A DNA stretch of 64,000 nt from Roseateles asaccharophilus (GTDB taxonomy: Bacteria > Pseudomonadota > Gammaproteobacteria > Burkholderiales > Burkholderiaceae_C): positions 209,411 to 273,410 of the forward strand of contig NZ_SNXE01000006.1 of NCBI RefSeq assembly GCF_004362405.1, written 5' to 3'. Shown one piece after another: positions 54,776-64,000 of the stretch; positions within the stretch are counted from its first letter, which is position 1, and the number at the start of each line of letters is the position of its first letter. Both the position numbers and the translations under genes were made by a program. The notes beneath the pieces were generated by a model. The model did not search any database. It was not told the DNA's origin and worked only from the letters and a program-made list of their open reading frames with translations.

Positions 54776-55249
54776 ATGTCCATCGCAGAAAACCGTCGCG
54801 CCCGATTCGAATACCACATAGAGGAGCAGTACGAGTGCGGGGTCGTGCTCGAGGGCTGGGAGATCAAGGCCATACGCGCCGGCCAGGTCCAGCTCACCGA
54901 TGGCTACGTGATGATCAAGAACGGCGAGCTCTACCTGATCGGCTGCCGCATCAATGCCCTGCGCAGCGCCTCCACCCATGTGAACCCGCAGGCCGACCGC
55001 ACCAAGAAGCTGCTGCTCAAGAAGGACGAGATCCGCCGCCTGGTGGGCAAGGTGGAGCAGCGTGGCTTCACGCTCGTGCCGCTGAACCTGCACTACAAGG
55101 GCGGTCTGGTGAAGGCCGATATCGCCCTGGCCAAGGGCAAGAGCCTGCACGACAAGCGCGAGACCGAGAAGAAGCGCGACTGGGAACGCGAGAAGGGCCA
55201 GCTGATGCGCCACAAGGTCAGCGGCAACGGCAAACCCGGCCGCAACTAA
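54776..55249 (+). CDS. smpB: SsrA-binding protein
   Basis: 157 residues. SmpB binds tmRNA and brings it to stalled ribosomes for trans-translation. The OB-fold core reads [56 protein letters not shown] and [32 protein letters not shown], followed by the basic C-terminal tail needed for ribosome function. The gene for tmRNA is not visible in this window. The next gene begins 10 bases downstream. Confidence 0.97.
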   Translation: MSIAENRRARFEYHIEEQYECGVVLEGWEIKAIRAGQVQLTDGYVMIKNGELYLIGCRINALRSASTHVNPQADRTKKLLLKKDEIRRLVGKVEQRGFTLVPLNLHYKGGLVKADIALAKGKSLHDKRETEKKRDWEREKGQLMRHKVSGNGKPGRN

Positions 55250-55259
55250 AGAGAGCACC

Positions 55260-56324
55260 ATGCAAGCCGACACCTACCGCCCCATCCCCCGTGCACAGTT
55301 GTCGGCCCTGCTGGCCGCGGCCCCCAAGGCCGAGCTGCATCTGCACATCGAGGGCACGCTGGAGCCCGAGCTGATGTTCGCCCTGGCCCGGCGCAACAGC
55401 ATCACCCTGCCCTACCCCGATGTGGAGGCGCTGCGCCGCGCCTACGATTTCAGCGATCTGCAGAGCTTTCTGGACCTCTACTACGCCGGGGCTGGCGTGC
55501 TGCAGACGGCGCAGGACTTCGAGGACATGGCCTACGCCTACTTCGAGCGCGCCGCGGCCGACCGCATCCGCCGCGCCGAGATCTTCTTCGACCCGCAGAC
55601 CCACACCCACCGCGGCATCGCCCTGGCCACCGTGATGGCCGGCCTGGAAGCCGCTATTGCCCGCGCCGAACGCGAGCTGGGCCTGAGCATCGCCCTCATC
55701 CCCTGCTTTCTGCGCCACCTCAGCGAGGAAGACGCGCTGCAGACCCTGGACGCCCTGCTGCCCTACCGCGAGCGCCTGCTGGGCGTGGGGCTGGACAGCG
55801 GGGAGCGCGGCAATCCACCCGAGAAGTTCGCGCGCGTGTTCGAGCGCGCCCGGGCCCTGGGCCTGCGCATCGTGGCGCATGCCGGCGAGGAAGGCCCGCC
55901 CGCCTATATCTGGGGCGCGCTGCAGACCCTGGGTGCCGAGCGCATTGACCACGGCGTGCGCTGCCTGGAAGACCCGGCCCTGGTGGAGGAACTGCGCCGC
56001 CGCCAGGTGCCGCTGACGGTCTGCCCGCTATCCAATCTGCGCCTGTGCGTGGTGCCGGACCTGGCGCAGCACCCGCTGCCCGCTCTGCTGGACGCCGGGC
56101 TCAAGGTGATGCTCAACTCGGACGACCCGGCCTATTTCGGCGGCTATCTGGGCGCCAATCTGGACCAGTGCTTCGAGGCCCTGCCCCAGCTGGATGCCCG
56201 CCACGCCTACACCCTGCTGCGCAACAGCTTCGAGGCCAGCTTCGCCAGCCCCGAGCAGCAAGCCGGCTGGATCGCCGAGCTGGACGCGGTGTTCGCCAGC
56301 TTCAGCGCGGACGCAGCACGCTGA
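55260..56324 (+). CDS. Adenosine/adenine deaminase family enzyme (adenine deaminase-like)
   Basis: 354 residues. Metal-dependent amidohydrolase of the ADA family. The zinc site is LPKAELHLHIEG-like (KAELHLHIEGTLEPELMFALARRN), with IVAHAGEEGPPAYIW, RIDHGVRCLEDP and the catalytic Asp pair in LNSDDPAYFGGY. HIEGTLEPE in place of HLDGSLR and this length resemble the bacterial adenine deaminases (adenine to hypoxanthine) rather than true adenosine deaminases, but I cannot prove the substrate. It starts 10 bases after smpB and its 3' end overlaps the convergent lyase gene by 23 bases. Confidence 0.88.
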   Translation: MQADTYRPIPRAQLSALLAAAPKAELHLHIEGTLEPELMFALARRNSITLPYPDVEALRRAYDFSDLQSFLDLYYAGAGVLQTAQDFEDMAYAYFERAAADRIRRAEIFFDPQTHTHRGIALATVMAGLEAAIARAERELGLSIALIPCFLRHLSEEDALQTLDALLPYRERLLGVGLDSGERGNPPEKFARVFERARALGLRIVAHAGEEGPPAYIWGALQTLGAERIDHGVRCLEDPALVEELRRRQVPLTVCPLSNLRLCVVPDLAQHPLPALLDAGLKVMLNSDDPAYFGGYLGANLDQCFEALPQLDARHAYTLLRNSFEASFASPEQQAGWIAELDAVFASFSADAAR

Positions 56325-57498
56325 GGGCCTGCGCCAGATCGGCGCGCAGATCGGCCTCGGCCTCCAGGCCGATGGCAAAGCGCACGATGCGCTCGGCCGG
56401 ATAGGGCAGGCCCAGATTGCGGCTGCGCCGCATGTCATAGGGCACGGCCAGGCTCATGGGCCCGGCCCAGGAGTAGCCGATGCCGAAGAGCTGCAGCGCG
56501 TCCACAAAGGCATCCACCTCGGCCGGCCCGTATTCGGGCTGGAAGACCACGCTGAACAAGCAGGCCGCGCCCCCGGCGCTGAGGGCCTGCCAATGCGCAT
56601 GGCCGGGCGAATCCGGCAGGGCCGGGTGCAGCACGCGCGCCACCTCGGGCCGCTGGGCCATCCACGCCGCCAGGGCGCGGGTGCAGGCATCCTGGGCGCG
56701 GTAGCGCAGCTCCAAGCTGGGCAGGCCGCGCAGCACCAGCTCCACATCGTTCTGACCCAGGCCGTAGCCCAGGTGCTCATGCGCATGGTTGAGCCGCTCG
56801 TGCAGGGCCGCGTCGCGGGTGACGACCGAGCCCATCAGCACATCGGCCCCGCCCGAGGGGTACTTGGTCAGGGCCTGCATGGAAATGTCCACGCCCAGGC
56901 CCGGCGCCAGCTCGAAGGGCTTGAAGGCCACGCCCGCACCCCAGGTGTTGTCCAGGGCGCAGACGATGCTGCGCTCACGGCAGGCCGCCACCAGGGCCAG
57001 CAGGTCCGGAAACTCCAGGGTGATGGAGCCGGCCGCCTCCAGCCAGACCAGACGGGTCTTCTCGCTCAGCAGGGCCTTGAAGCCGGCCACGTCCAGCGGA
57101 TCGTAGACGCGGTGGGTGATGCCGAACTGCGGCAGCCAGGACTCGGTGAGATAGCGGTTCTGGCCATACACGTTGTCGGGCACCAGCACCTCGTCGCCGG
57201 GGCGCAGCAAGGCCATGGAGACCAGGGTCACGGCGGACAGGCCGCTAGGCGTGAGCAGGCAGTGCGTGCCGCCCTCCAGGCTGGCGATGCGCGCGGCCAG
57301 GGTGTAGCTGGTGGGCGTGCCGTGCAGGCCGTAGCGGTAGCTCAGGCCGTCGCGCGGCCGGGGCTTGTGCAGATCGGCGGTGTTCTTGAACAGCACGGTG
57401 GAGGCCTTGTAGACCCCCACCGGCACGGCCTCCCAGCCCTCGGGGGCGCGGTAGGCATGGTGGATCTGCTCGGTGGCAATGGCACGCTGGCGGCTCAA
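56302..57498 (-). CDS. metC: Cystathionine beta-lyase (Cys/Met metabolism PLP enzyme)
   Basis: 398 residues. Fold type I PLP enzyme. The PLP-binding Lys is in MQALTKYPSGGADVLMG, with YRYGLHGTPTSYTLAARIASLEGG near the N-terminus, LTPSGLSAVTLVSMALL and CALDNTWGAGVAFKPFELG-type text. This is the MetC branch, which cleaves cystathionine to homocysteine for methionine synthesis. The C-terminus ends in VRFAIGLEAEADLRADLAQAL. It converges with the deaminase gene (23-base overlap) and lies downstream of a terminator. Confidence 0.92.
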   Translation of the reverse strand: MSRQRAIATEQIHHAYRAPEGWEAVPVGVYKASTVLFKNTADLHKPRPRDGLSYRYGLHGTPTSYTLAARIASLEGGTHCLLTPSGLSAVTLVSMALLRPGDEVLVPDNVYGQNRYLTESWLPQFGITHRVYDPLDVAGFKALLSEKTRLVWLEAAGSITLEFPDLLALVAACRERSIVCALDNTWGAGVAFKPFELAPGLGVDISMQALTKYPSGGADVLMGSVVTRDAALHERLNHAHEHLGYGLGQNDVELVLRGLPSLELRYRAQDACTRALAAWMAQRPEVARVLHPALPDSPGHAHWQALSAGGAACLFSVVFQPEYGPAEVDAFVDALQLFGIGYSWAGPMSLAVPYDMRRSRNLGLPYPAERIVRFAIGLEAEADLRADLAQALSVLRPR

Positions 57499-57517
57499 GA
57501 TCGGTCCTCGCTCGACA

Positions 57518-57545
57518 AAGAAAAAAGGCGGGCCCGGGGCCCGCC
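57518..57545 (-). terminator. Intrinsic terminator of rimO
   Basis: Stem GGCGGGC/GCCCGCC (57527-57533 with 57539-57545; can extend inward) followed on the minus strand by TTTTTTCTTT. It starts 24 bases after the rimO stop and precedes metC. Confidence 0.85.
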
Positions 57546-57569
57546 TTGATTCTCCGCGATTGCCGCGCC

Positions 57570-58976
57570 TCAGATGGGCATGGCCACCAGATCGTGGCCC
57601 TCGGCCGCGACGATGCGCGCACGCGTGAACTCGCCGACCTTGAGCGTCTTGCTGGCCTTCTCGGGCGGCAGCAGGCGCACGGTGCCGTCGATCTCGGGCG
57701 CGTCGGCATAGCTGCGGCCCACGCCACCCTTGCGACCCAGGGCCGGGGCGGAGTCCACCAGCACCTGCATGGTGGCGCCGATGCGCTCGCGCAGCTTGGC
57801 GGCCGAGACGCGCTCGGCCACTTCCATGAACTGGGCGCGGCGCGCCTCGCGCACGGCCTCGTCCACGGCGCCGGGCAGCTCGTTGGCGGTGGCGCCTTGC
57901 ACCGGCGAGTAGGCAAAGCAGCCGGCGCGGTCGATGCGGGCCTCCTGCATGAAGTCCAGCAGGTACTGGAATTCGGCTTCCGTCTCGCCAGGGAAGCCGG
58001 CGATGAAGGTGGAGCGGATCACGATCTCGGGGCAGATCTCGCGCCAGCGCTGGATGCGCTCCAGATTCTTCTCGCCATTGGCCGGGCGCTTCATGCGCTT
58101 GAGCACATCGGGATGGGCATGCTGCAGGGGCACGTCCAGATAGGGCAGGATCAGCCCCTGGGCCATCAGGGGCAGGATCTCGTCCACATGCGGATAGGGG
58201 TAGACGTAGTGCAGGCGCACCCAGGCGCCATGCGCCTTGGCCAGCTCGCCCAGACGGGCCACCAGATCAAAGAGCTTGGTCTTGACCGGCGTGCCGTCCC
58301 AGAAGCCGGTGCGGTACTTCACGTCAACACCATAGGCGCTGGTGTCCTGGCTGATGACCAGCAACTCCTTGACGCCGGCCTCGAACAGGGCGCGAGCCTC
58401 GTTCAGCACATCGCCGATGGGGCGCGAGACCAGATCGCCGCGCATGCTGGGGATGATGCAGAAGCTGCAGCGGTGGTTGCAGCCCTCGCTGATCTTCAGA
58501 TAGGCGTAGTGCTTGGGCGTGAGCTTGATGCCCTGGGCGGGCACCAGGTCCACAAAGGGATCGTGGGGCTTGGGCACATGGGTGTGCACCGCGTCCATCA
58601 CCTCCTGGGTGGCATGCGGGCCGGTCACGGCCAGCACGCTGGGGTGGACTTCCTTGATCAAGTTGTCGCCACCGGCCTGGCCGGCCTTGGCACCCAGGCA
58701 GCCGGTCACGATGACCTTGCCGTTCTCGGCCAGGGCCTCGCCAATGGTGTCCAGGCTTTCCTTGACGGCGTCATCGATGAAGCCGCAGGTGTTGACGATC
58801 ACCAGATCGGCACCGGCAAAGGTCTTGGAGGTTTCATAACCCTCGGCGCGCAGCTGGGTCAGGATCAGCTCGGAATCGGTCAGGGCCTTGGGGCAGCCCA
58901 GGCTGACGAAACCGATTTTGGGAGCCGTGCCGGGCGCTGCGGGCTGGGACGGGCTCAGGACGGGGGTATCGCTCAT
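57570..58976 (-). CDS. rimO: Ribosomal protein uS12 methylthiotransferase
   Basis: 468 residues. RimO adds a methylthio group to the conserved Asp of ribosomal protein S12 by radical SAM chemistry. The N-terminal UPF0004 domain has its three cluster Cys residues ([28 protein letters not shown]). The radical SAM motif is CNHRCSFC in [20 protein letters not shown], and a TRAM domain closes the protein. Start at 58976 (MSDTPVLS) is preferred over an upstream non-conserved extension. Confidence 0.96.
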   Translation of the reverse strand: MSDTPVLSPSQPAAPGTAPKIGFVSLGCPKALTDSELILTQLRAEGYETSKTFAGADLVIVNTCGFIDDAVKESLDTIGEALAENGKVIVTGCLGAKAGQAGGDNLIKEVHPSVLAVTGPHATQEVMDAVHTHVPKPHDPFVDLVPAQGIKLTPKHYAYLKISEGCNHRCSFCIIPSMRGDLVSRPIGDVLNEARALFEAGVKELLVISQDTSAYGVDVKYRTGFWDGTPVKTKLFDLVARLGELAKAHGAWVRLHYVYPYPHVDEILPLMAQGLILPYLDVPLQHAHPDVLKRMKRPANGEKNLERIQRWREICPEIVIRSTFIAGFPGETEAEFQYLLDFMQEARIDRAGCFAYSPVQGATANELPGAVDEAVREARRAQFMEVAERVSAAKLRERIGATMQVLVDSAPALGRKGGVGRSYADAPEIDGTVRLLPPEKASKTLKVGEFTRARIVAAEGHDLVAMPI

Positions 58977-59030
58977 GATGCCCCGATTGTCCCTCAAGCC
59001 GGGCGCAGCGCGCCCGGCGCTAGGTGCATC

Positions 59031-59606
59031 TCAGGGCTTCTTGCCCGGAAAACCCGGCATGCCGGCCATGCCGGGAAAGAGCGCGCCCGCCTGCTTCATC
59101 TGCTCCTGCATCTGCTCGAACAGGGTCTTGGACTGCTCCAGATAGCCGCCCATGAGGTTCTGCATGACCGGGTTCTGGGCCGTCATGAACTGGGTCCAGG
59201 CCTCCGGGCTGAAGGGCAGACCCTTGCTTTGCTCGGCAAACTTGCTTTGCAGCTCCGTAAAGGACTGCATGTTCTTCTCGAGATAGGCCCCCATCACGCC
59301 CTGCATGGCATGGCCATAGAAGCGGATGATCTGTGAGAGCGCGGCGGTGGAGAACATGGGCACGCCCCCGGTCTCTTCCTCCAGAATGATTTGCAGCAGG
59401 ATGGAGCGCGTCAGGTCCTCGCCGGTCTTGGCGTCGCGGACCTCGAACTCCTGCGCCTCCAGCACCATGGCCTTGACGTCGGCCAGGGTGATGTAGCTGC
59501 TGCTGCGGGTGTCGTAGAGGCGCCGGTTGGGGTACTTCTTGAGCACCCGCAGGCCTGTCGTCTCCTCGGCCTTGCTGGCGGACTTGCCGCTGCGGGCAGT
59601 GGCCAT
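59031..59606 (-). CDS. phaR: Polyhydroxyalkanoate synthesis repressor
   Basis: 191 residues. PhaR senses PHA granules and represses phasin and PHA genes. The N-terminal DNA-binding domain reads RVLKKYPNRRLYDTRSSSYITLADVKAMV, followed by LTRSILLQIILEEETGG and a granule-binding helical segment. The Met/Gly/Pro-rich C-terminus (FPGMAGMPGFPGKKP) is typical. AGGGAG lies 6 bases upstream of the start. No pha genes lie in the window, but its presence implies PHB storage. Confidence 0.95.
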   Translation of the reverse strand: MATARSGKSASKAEETTGLRVLKKYPNRRLYDTRSSSYITLADVKAMVLEAQEFEVRDAKTGEDLTRSILLQIILEEETGGVPMFSTAALSQIIRFYGHAMQGVMGAYLEKNMQSFTELQSKFAEQSKGLPFSPEAWTQFMTAQNPVMQNLMGGYLEQSKTLFEQMQEQMKQAGALFPGMAGMPGFPGKKP

Positions 59607-59699
59607 GGGTTCTCCCTTCGAATGCAATGGAATTTGCCCGCATTCTAGGAGCCCGCACCCCCGACTCCGGAGGGGTTTTCCCAGGCGCGGCGTGGAGGC

Positions 59700-60083
59700 T
59701 CAGGCCGGCTGCGTGAAGAAGAAGACCTCGGCAATCAGGCCTTCGCGGCAGCGATACACCACGGCGAGTTCATGGGGCGTATCGCCACGACCATGAACCA
59801 CCTCATGATCGACCACCATCTCGGGCAGTACCAGGCGCTGGCTGACCTCGGCCCGGACCGCGGGCTGGGCAAAAGGGCCCGCCGCATAGCGCGCCCTGAA
59901 GGCGGCCATGCCCGAGAGCCGGGGCTCGGGCTCGGGCGGGTGCCAGACCTTGACATCCTCGCTGTAGCAGGCGCAAAAGGCCTCCAGGTCCTTGCGGTTG
60001 TAGGCCTCAAGCTGAGCCTGGGCCAGCTCGGCGGGGCTGCGGATCGGGCGGGGTGTGGAAGCTGCGGACATAGGTATTGGCAT
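59700..60083 (-). CDS. NTF2-like protein (SnoaL/steroid isomerase-type fold)
   Basis: About 127 residues; the start is uncertain (ATG 60083 or 60071, neither with a clear ribosome site). The fold motif is LAQAQLEAYNRKDLEAFCACYSEDVKVW, followed by RYAAGPFAQPAVRAEV and VVHGRGDTPHELAVVYRCREGLIAEVFFF. Such proteins are small cone-shaped enzymes or ligand binders of many kinds; no catalytic assignment is possible here. It is divergent from the diguanylate cyclase gene and has no informative neighbour. Confidence 0.8.
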   Translation of the reverse strand: MPIPMSAASTPRPIRSPAELAQAQLEAYNRKDLEAFCACYSEDVKVWHPPEPEPRLSGMAAFRARYAAGPFAQPAVRAEVSQRLVLPEMVVDHEVVHGRGDTPHELAVVYRCREGLIAEVFFFTQPA

Positions 60084-60217
60084 TGACGACGAAGGCACGG
60101 ATCCGAGCCCGTGCACAGGCTGCGATTCTGGGCCCCGTCAAGGATTCCGTGGGGGCAGCGTCTGGCGCCCCCGGCTTTGAGATAAGCTGGTTTCGTGTCG
60201 CCCACAGCCTCCCTGCC

Positions 60218-62563
60218 ATGAGCCGGAATGCCGAGCCCCTGATGCTGGACCACGCCGCCGCCAGCGCCAAGCCAGGCCGCAGCTGCGCCACCTTGCGGCA
60301 TCTGCTGGCGACTGCGGAGGCGCGCGCCCTGCCCCCACGCTGGCAGCGCGTGCTGGCGTGGCGCTTCCAGCACCCGCGGCTGCTCGCAGCGTGGCTGGGC
60401 GGCCTCGGCGAGGCCGAGGCCGCGCGCGACGCCTCGTCACGCTGGCTGTGCAGCCTGATGTATCTGCGTTTTCAGTGCCTGGAGGTCCTGGGCCAGGGCC
60501 AGCCTCTGGGGCCCGAGTTGCAGCGCCTGCAAGCCCTGAGCCTGGAACAGGGCTGGAATCCCGAGCAAGCACGGCTGCTGTGTGCCATGGGACGGCTGGC
60601 CTACAGCCGGGGTGACTATGGCGAAGCCGCGCAATGCTGGTCCGCCGCCATGCAGCTGGCCCGCTTGAGCGAGGTGGCCGATGCCGAGGTGGAGGCCCGG
60701 GTGGGCCTGGGCCAGATCTATGACGCCTTGGGCAATGGCCATACCGCCGCCCGCCTGCACGGCGATGCCGCCCGGCTGGCCGAGTCCTTGCAGGACGACT
60801 ACCTGGTCAGCAAGGTCGCCATCAACCAGGGCTTCAATTTGCGCGTAATCGGGCGGGCCGAGGCTGCCGGCCGGGCTTTCGAGCGCGGCCTGGAGGCGGC
60901 GCGGCGCGGCGCCATACGCCATTACGAGGGTGAATGTCTGTGGCAGCTGGCCGACCTCGCCCTGCAGCAGCAGGCGCTGGAGCTGGCCGCCATCCGCGTC
61001 GAACAGGCGCGCAAGCTGGCCGAGGCCGCCGACAACCGCTGGCTGCTCAGCGGCGTCTACCGCACGCTGGCGCAAGTCAAGCTCGCCCAAGGTGAGTCGG
61101 AGGCGGCGCGCAGCGCCTTCGAGCGGGCCCTGACTCAGGCAGAACAGACCGGCGCGCGTCGCCAGGCCGCCGACTGCCTGGACGCCCTGGCCCTGCTGGC
61201 CGAGCAGGCCGGTGATTTGAGTCGGGCCCTGCGTCACACCCGAGCGGCCAAGGCCTTGCAAGCCGGTCTGCTGGACCAGCTGCATGTGGCCGAGAATCTG
61301 GACGCCCTGAGGCAGTACGACCTCAGCGAACCGCCGCCCCTGGAGCGCATGCTGCTCTTGAGCGAAGAGCTGCAGCAGATCGATGCCGACCGGGCACAGG
61401 CCCTGCAGCGACTGACCCAGGCCGGTGCCCTGATCCTGCGTGCCGATGTTGTCTCGGTCTGGTACTGGCCCGACGGCGCCGCGGTGTCGACAGCCGACGC
61501 CGGCCTGGCCCCGGATGCAAGGCCTCAGTGGCAGCGCTATGTCGAGACACTGCGGCAGTCGCAGCGACCACCCCTGGACATCCGGGTGCTGCATGATTTG
61601 CGCGCCCATCCCGATGTAACGGCGCTGCGCCCGGTGCTGCAGTCCCTGGGCCTGGGTTCGGCCATCGAAGTTCCGCTGCGGCAGCAGGGACGCTGGCTGG
61701 GCCTGCTGCTGCTGGCCCGGCAAGGGCCGCCCCGGCCCTGGTCGCGTGAAGATGTGTTGCTGGCCTCGCACCTGGGCTCGCTGTGCAGCCATATCGAGGC
61801 CAAGCACCAGACGCAACTGGCGCACGAGGCCCTGCTGCAGGCCAACCGCACCCTGGAGCAAAGGGTGATGGAGCGGACGGCCGAACTGGAGTTCAGCAAT
61901 CATGCCTTGGCACTCGCGAATGAATCGCTCACCGCCGCCACCCTGACCGACCCGCTCACCGGGCTGCACAACCGGCGCTTTCTGGAGCAGCACATCGCGT
62001 CGGATCTGGGGCTGGCGCAGCGCGATGTCGTGCGCACCGGCCTGCATATCGTGGCCTATCTGATCGACATCGACCATTTCAAGGCCATCAACGACCGGCA
62101 TGGCCATGGTGTGGGCGACCAGACCCTGGTGGAGGCGGCCCGGCGCTTGAAAGCCGTCTGCCGCCAGTCCAGCTATCTGGTCCGGCTGGGGGGTGAGGAG
62201 TTCCTGCTGGTGGATCGCGGCATGGAAGCCGAGCAATCACCCCACTTGGCCGAACGCATCTGCGAGGTGTTTCGGGCCCGGGATTTTGAACTCGGCCCGC
62301 TGCGCTTGCGGGTCCGCTGCTCGGTGGGCTTTGCCTGCTTCCCCTTGGCACGCGAACAGAGCATTCTGAGCTGGCACGAGGTTCTGGAACTGGCCGACCA
62401 GGCCATGTATCAGGTCAAGCGTGAGGGTCGCGATGGCTGGATGGGCATCGCTCCAGCCCCCGGGCGAAGGCTGCCCCCCGAAGCACAGCCCCTGAGCGAG
62501 CTGCTGGCCAGCGGCTGCCTGCAGGCCATGCGCGGCCTGGGCGCAGCCTCCGCACCAGGCTGA
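60218..62563 (+). CDS. TPR-GAF-GGDEF diguanylate cyclase
   Basis: 781 residues. The N-terminal ~420 residues are helical TPR-like repeats (RLAYSRGDYGEAAQCWSAAMQLA, TLAQVKLAQGESEAARSAFERALTQAEQ). A GAF-like domain follows (near 430-560), then a short coiled coil (LEQRVMERTAELEFSNHALA) and a GGDEF domain (TDPLTGLHNRRFLEQHI, LIDIDHFKAINDRHGHGVGD, RLGGEEF). The active-site GGEEF is intact, so it should make c-di-GMP. The inhibitory RxxD site just before it reads RQSS, so product inhibition is probably absent. No membrane segment is seen. Start at 60218 (MSRNAEPL) is chosen because upstream codons are unconvincing. Confidence 0.9.
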   Translation: MSRNAEPLMLDHAAASAKPGRSCATLRHLLATAEARALPPRWQRVLAWRFQHPRLLAAWLGGLGEAEAARDASSRWLCSLMYLRFQCLEVLGQGQPLGPELQRLQALSLEQGWNPEQARLLCAMGRLAYSRGDYGEAAQCWSAAMQLARLSEVADAEVEARVGLGQIYDALGNGHTAARLHGDAARLAESLQDDYLVSKVAINQGFNLRVIGRAEAAGRAFERGLEAARRGAIRHYEGECLWQLADLALQQQALELAAIRVEQARKLAEAADNRWLLSGVYRTLAQVKLAQGESEAARSAFERALTQAEQTGARRQAADCLDALALLAEQAGDLSRALRHTRAAKALQAGLLDQLHVAENLDALRQYDLSEPPPLERMLLLSEELQQIDADRAQALQRLTQAGALILRADVVSVWYWPDGAAVSTADAGLAPDARPQWQRYVETLRQSQRPPLDIRVLHDLRAHPDVTALRPVLQSLGLGSAIEVPLRQQGRWLGLLLLARQGPPRPWSREDVLLASHLGSLCSHIEAKHQTQLAHEALLQANRTLEQRVMERTAELEFSNHALALANESLTAATLTDPLTGLHNRRFLEQHIASDLGLAQRDVVRTGLHIVAYLIDIDHFKAINDRHGHGVGDQTLVEAARRLKAVCRQSSYLVRLGGEEFLLVDRGMEAEQSPHLAERICEVFRARDFELGPLRLRVRCSVGFACFPLAREQSILSWHEVLELADQAMYQVKREGRDGWMGIAPAPGRRLPPEAQPLSELLASGCLQAMRGLGAASAPG

Positions 62564-62577
62564 AGACCTGCCCCATG

Positions 62578-62601
62578 AAAAAGGGCGGCCAGCGGCCGCC
62601 C
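62578..62601 (-). terminator. Intrinsic terminator after the liv binding-protein gene
   Basis: Perfect stem GGGCGGCC/GGCCGCCC with AGC loop, then TTTTT on the minus strand, 21 bases after the stop codon at 62623. Confidence 0.85.
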
Positions 62602-62622
62602 TCGTCATGAGCCCGGATCCGA

Positions 62623-63768
62623 TCAGCGGACCACCGCGATCTGCTCGCGAGCACCACCCTTGTAGGTGAACAGGGTCAGGGCGCCGTTCTTGATGTCGCC
62701 CTTGTTGTCGAAGGCGATGGTGCCCGTCACGCCCTTGTAGCCCTCGGTCTTGGCCAGCACCGGCAGGTACTTGGCCGGCTCGGCGGAACCGGCCTTGACC
62801 ATGGCAGCCACCATCACGTTCACGGCGTCGTACACATAGGGGGCGTAGATCTGCACGTCCACCTTGTACTTGGCCTTGAACTTGGTCTTGAACTCGTCCA
62901 GCGACTTCTTGGATTCGCCCTCGACACCACCGGCCTCGGCGCAGACCACCTGGCCGTCGGCCATGGTGCCGGCGGAGAGCTTGGGCAGCTCGCCGGTGCA
63001 GATGCCGTCGCCACCCATGAACTTGGCATCGATGCCCAGCTGCTTCATCTGGCGCAGCATCGGGCCGGCCACCGCATCCATGCCGCCGAAGAAGACCACG
63101 TCGGGCTTCTTGGCCTTCAGGGAGGTCAGGATGGCGGTGAAGTCCGTGGCCTTGTCACTGGTGAACTCGCGGCCCACGACCTTGCCGCCCGCGGCCTTGA
63201 CGCCCTTCTCGAACTCGTCGGCCACGCCCTGACCGTAGGCGGTGCGGTCGTCGATCACGGCAATGCTCTTGCCCTTGAGCGTGGTGACGGCGTACTTGCC
63301 CAGGGTGCCACCCAGATGCACGTCATCGGCCACCACGCGGAAGGTGGTCTTGTAGCCGTTGCGGGTGAACTTGGGGTTGGTGGCCGAGGGGCTGATCTGC
63401 GGAATGCCGGCGTCGCTGTAGACCTTGGAGGCCGGGATAGAGGTGCCGGAGTTCAGGTGACCCACCACGCCATTGACCTTGGCGTCGGCCAGCTTCTGAG
63501 CCGCGGCCGTGCCCTGCTTGGGGTCGCCAGCGTCGTCTTCGGCCAGCAGCTCGAACTTGGCCTTCTTGCCGCCGATGGTGACGCCCTTGGCGTTCAGCTC
63601 CTCGACGGCCATGCGGGCGCCGAGTTCGTTGTCCTTGCCCAGGTGGGCAATCGCGCCGCTGGTCGGGCCCACATGGCCAATCTTCACCACCAGTTCCTGC
63701 GCCATCGCCCCACTGCCCAGGGCCAGCAGCAGCAGGGAGACGCTCGTCTTCAAAGCAGGTTTCATCAT
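62623..63768 (-). CDS. Branched-chain amino acid ABC transporter substrate-binding protein
   Basis: 381 residues with a signal peptide (ALKTSVSLLLLALGSGAMA). LivJ/LivK-family periplasmic binding protein: VVKIGHVGPTSGAIAHLGKDNELGARMAVEELN, LLAEDDAGDPKQGTAAAQKLADAKVNGVVGHLNSGTSIPAS, TAYGQGVADEFEKGVKAAGGKVVGREF. The likely ligand is Leu/Ile/Val, but related proteins bind amides or aromatic acids. Two Met codons begin the gene (63768 and 63765). It lies downstream of livF on the same strand, with 137 bases between, and a terminator follows. Confidence 0.93.
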   Translation of the reverse strand: MMKPALKTSVSLLLLALGSGAMAQELVVKIGHVGPTSGAIAHLGKDNELGARMAVEELNAKGVTIGGKKAKFELLAEDDAGDPKQGTAAAQKLADAKVNGVVGHLNSGTSIPASKVYSDAGIPQISPSATNPKFTRNGYKTTFRVVADDVHLGGTLGKYAVTTLKGKSIAVIDDRTAYGQGVADEFEKGVKAAGGKVVGREFTSDKATDFTAILTSLKAKKPDVVFFGGMDAVAGPMLRQMKQLGIDAKFMGGDGICTGELPKLSAGTMADGQVVCAEAGGVEGESKKSLDEFKTKFKAKYKVDVQIYAPYVYDAVNVMVAAMVKAGSAEPAKYLPVLAKTEGYKGVTGTIAFDNKGDIKNGALTLFTYKGGAREQIAVVR

Positions 63769-63905
63769 GGAAAGTCGCTCGATACAGTTTGTGCTGCCGA
63801 ACCGGCGAGCCGCGGAGAATGCGGTAGAGGACGCGCGGGCTTCGTCCCTCGTCGAGCCGGCGGGATTCCCGCTCGCTCTCTCTCGAAAACTGGGGACCCT
63901 GGCCG

Positions 63906-64000
63906 TCACTCGCCCAGATAGGCGGCGCGAACCTTGGGATCGTTGAGCAGGGTCTTGCCCTCGCCGGTCATGGTGATGAGGCCGGACTCCATCACATAGC
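63906..64000 (-). CDS. livF: Branched-chain amino acid ABC transporter ATPase, C-terminal end (5' part outside window)
   Basis: Only the last 31 codons are visible: GYVMESGLITMTGEGKTLLN, then DPKVRAAYLGE and stop. The block matches the C-terminus of LivF (TGxGxxLLxxPxVRxAYLG). It should energise the same importer as the binding protein encoded next on this strand. Membrane and second ATPase genes would lie to the right. Confidence 0.85.
   Translation of the reverse strand, partial: YVMESGLITMTGEGKTLLNDPKVRAAYLGE

Overview
This window comes from a high-GC betaproteobacterium, almost certainly of the order Burkholderiales and probably of the Rubrivivax/Leptothrix/Roseateles group. That placement is inferred from gene content and order: exbB-exbD-lpxK-trm112-kdsB-adk, smpB facing ratA-rnfH, guaB and guaA close together, monomeric isocitrate dehydrogenase, PhaR next to RimO, and a tonB-exbB-exbD-exbD cluster. 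I see no rRNA, tRNA or CRISPR array.

Layout. 1-5576: a selenocysteine formate dehydrogenase-N alpha subunit gene (runs off the left edge) faces a two-component pair (an AAA+ response regulator without the GAFTGA loop, and a membrane histidine kinase). 5581-9152: housekeeping genes on the minus strand (apbC, a thioredoxin, sodB, xseA). 9510-14325: a plus-strand envelope/nucleotide run (exbB, exbD, lpxK, trm112, kdsB, adk, an SDR dehydrogenase). 14398-18194: a minus-strand TonB energising cluster (tonB, exbB, two exbD, a TPR protein). 18788-25353: a Yej-like peptide ABC importer. 25536-30577: ldcA-tadA, a DUF72 gene and icd.

30770-48546 is the accessory heart of the window: a contact-dependent growth inhibition (CDI) locus read on the minus strand. 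It has cdiB, a 4304-residue cdiA, a small zinc-ribbon immunity gene, then an array of displaced parts: a short non-coding remnant, an unrecognised 327-residue protein, an orphan CdiA-CT toxin with its own overlapping immunity gene, and a fragment of a second, different CdiA. The orphan toxin begins with the same pretoxin segment as the resident CdiA, so it could recombine onto the long stalk and replace the present toxin. The stalk contains three copies of a 357-residue super-repeat.

48766-64000 returns to core genes: guaA and guaB separated by an MFS exporter gene, a DUF4124 protein, rnfH-ratA facing smpB, a deaminase, a Cys/Met-metabolism lyase, rimO, phaR, an NTF2-like protein, a TPR-GAF-GGDEF diguanylate cyclase, and the start of a branched-chain amino acid ABC transporter (livJ-type binding protein and the tail of livF). 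Product names rest on motif and family recognition by eye; no database search was run.
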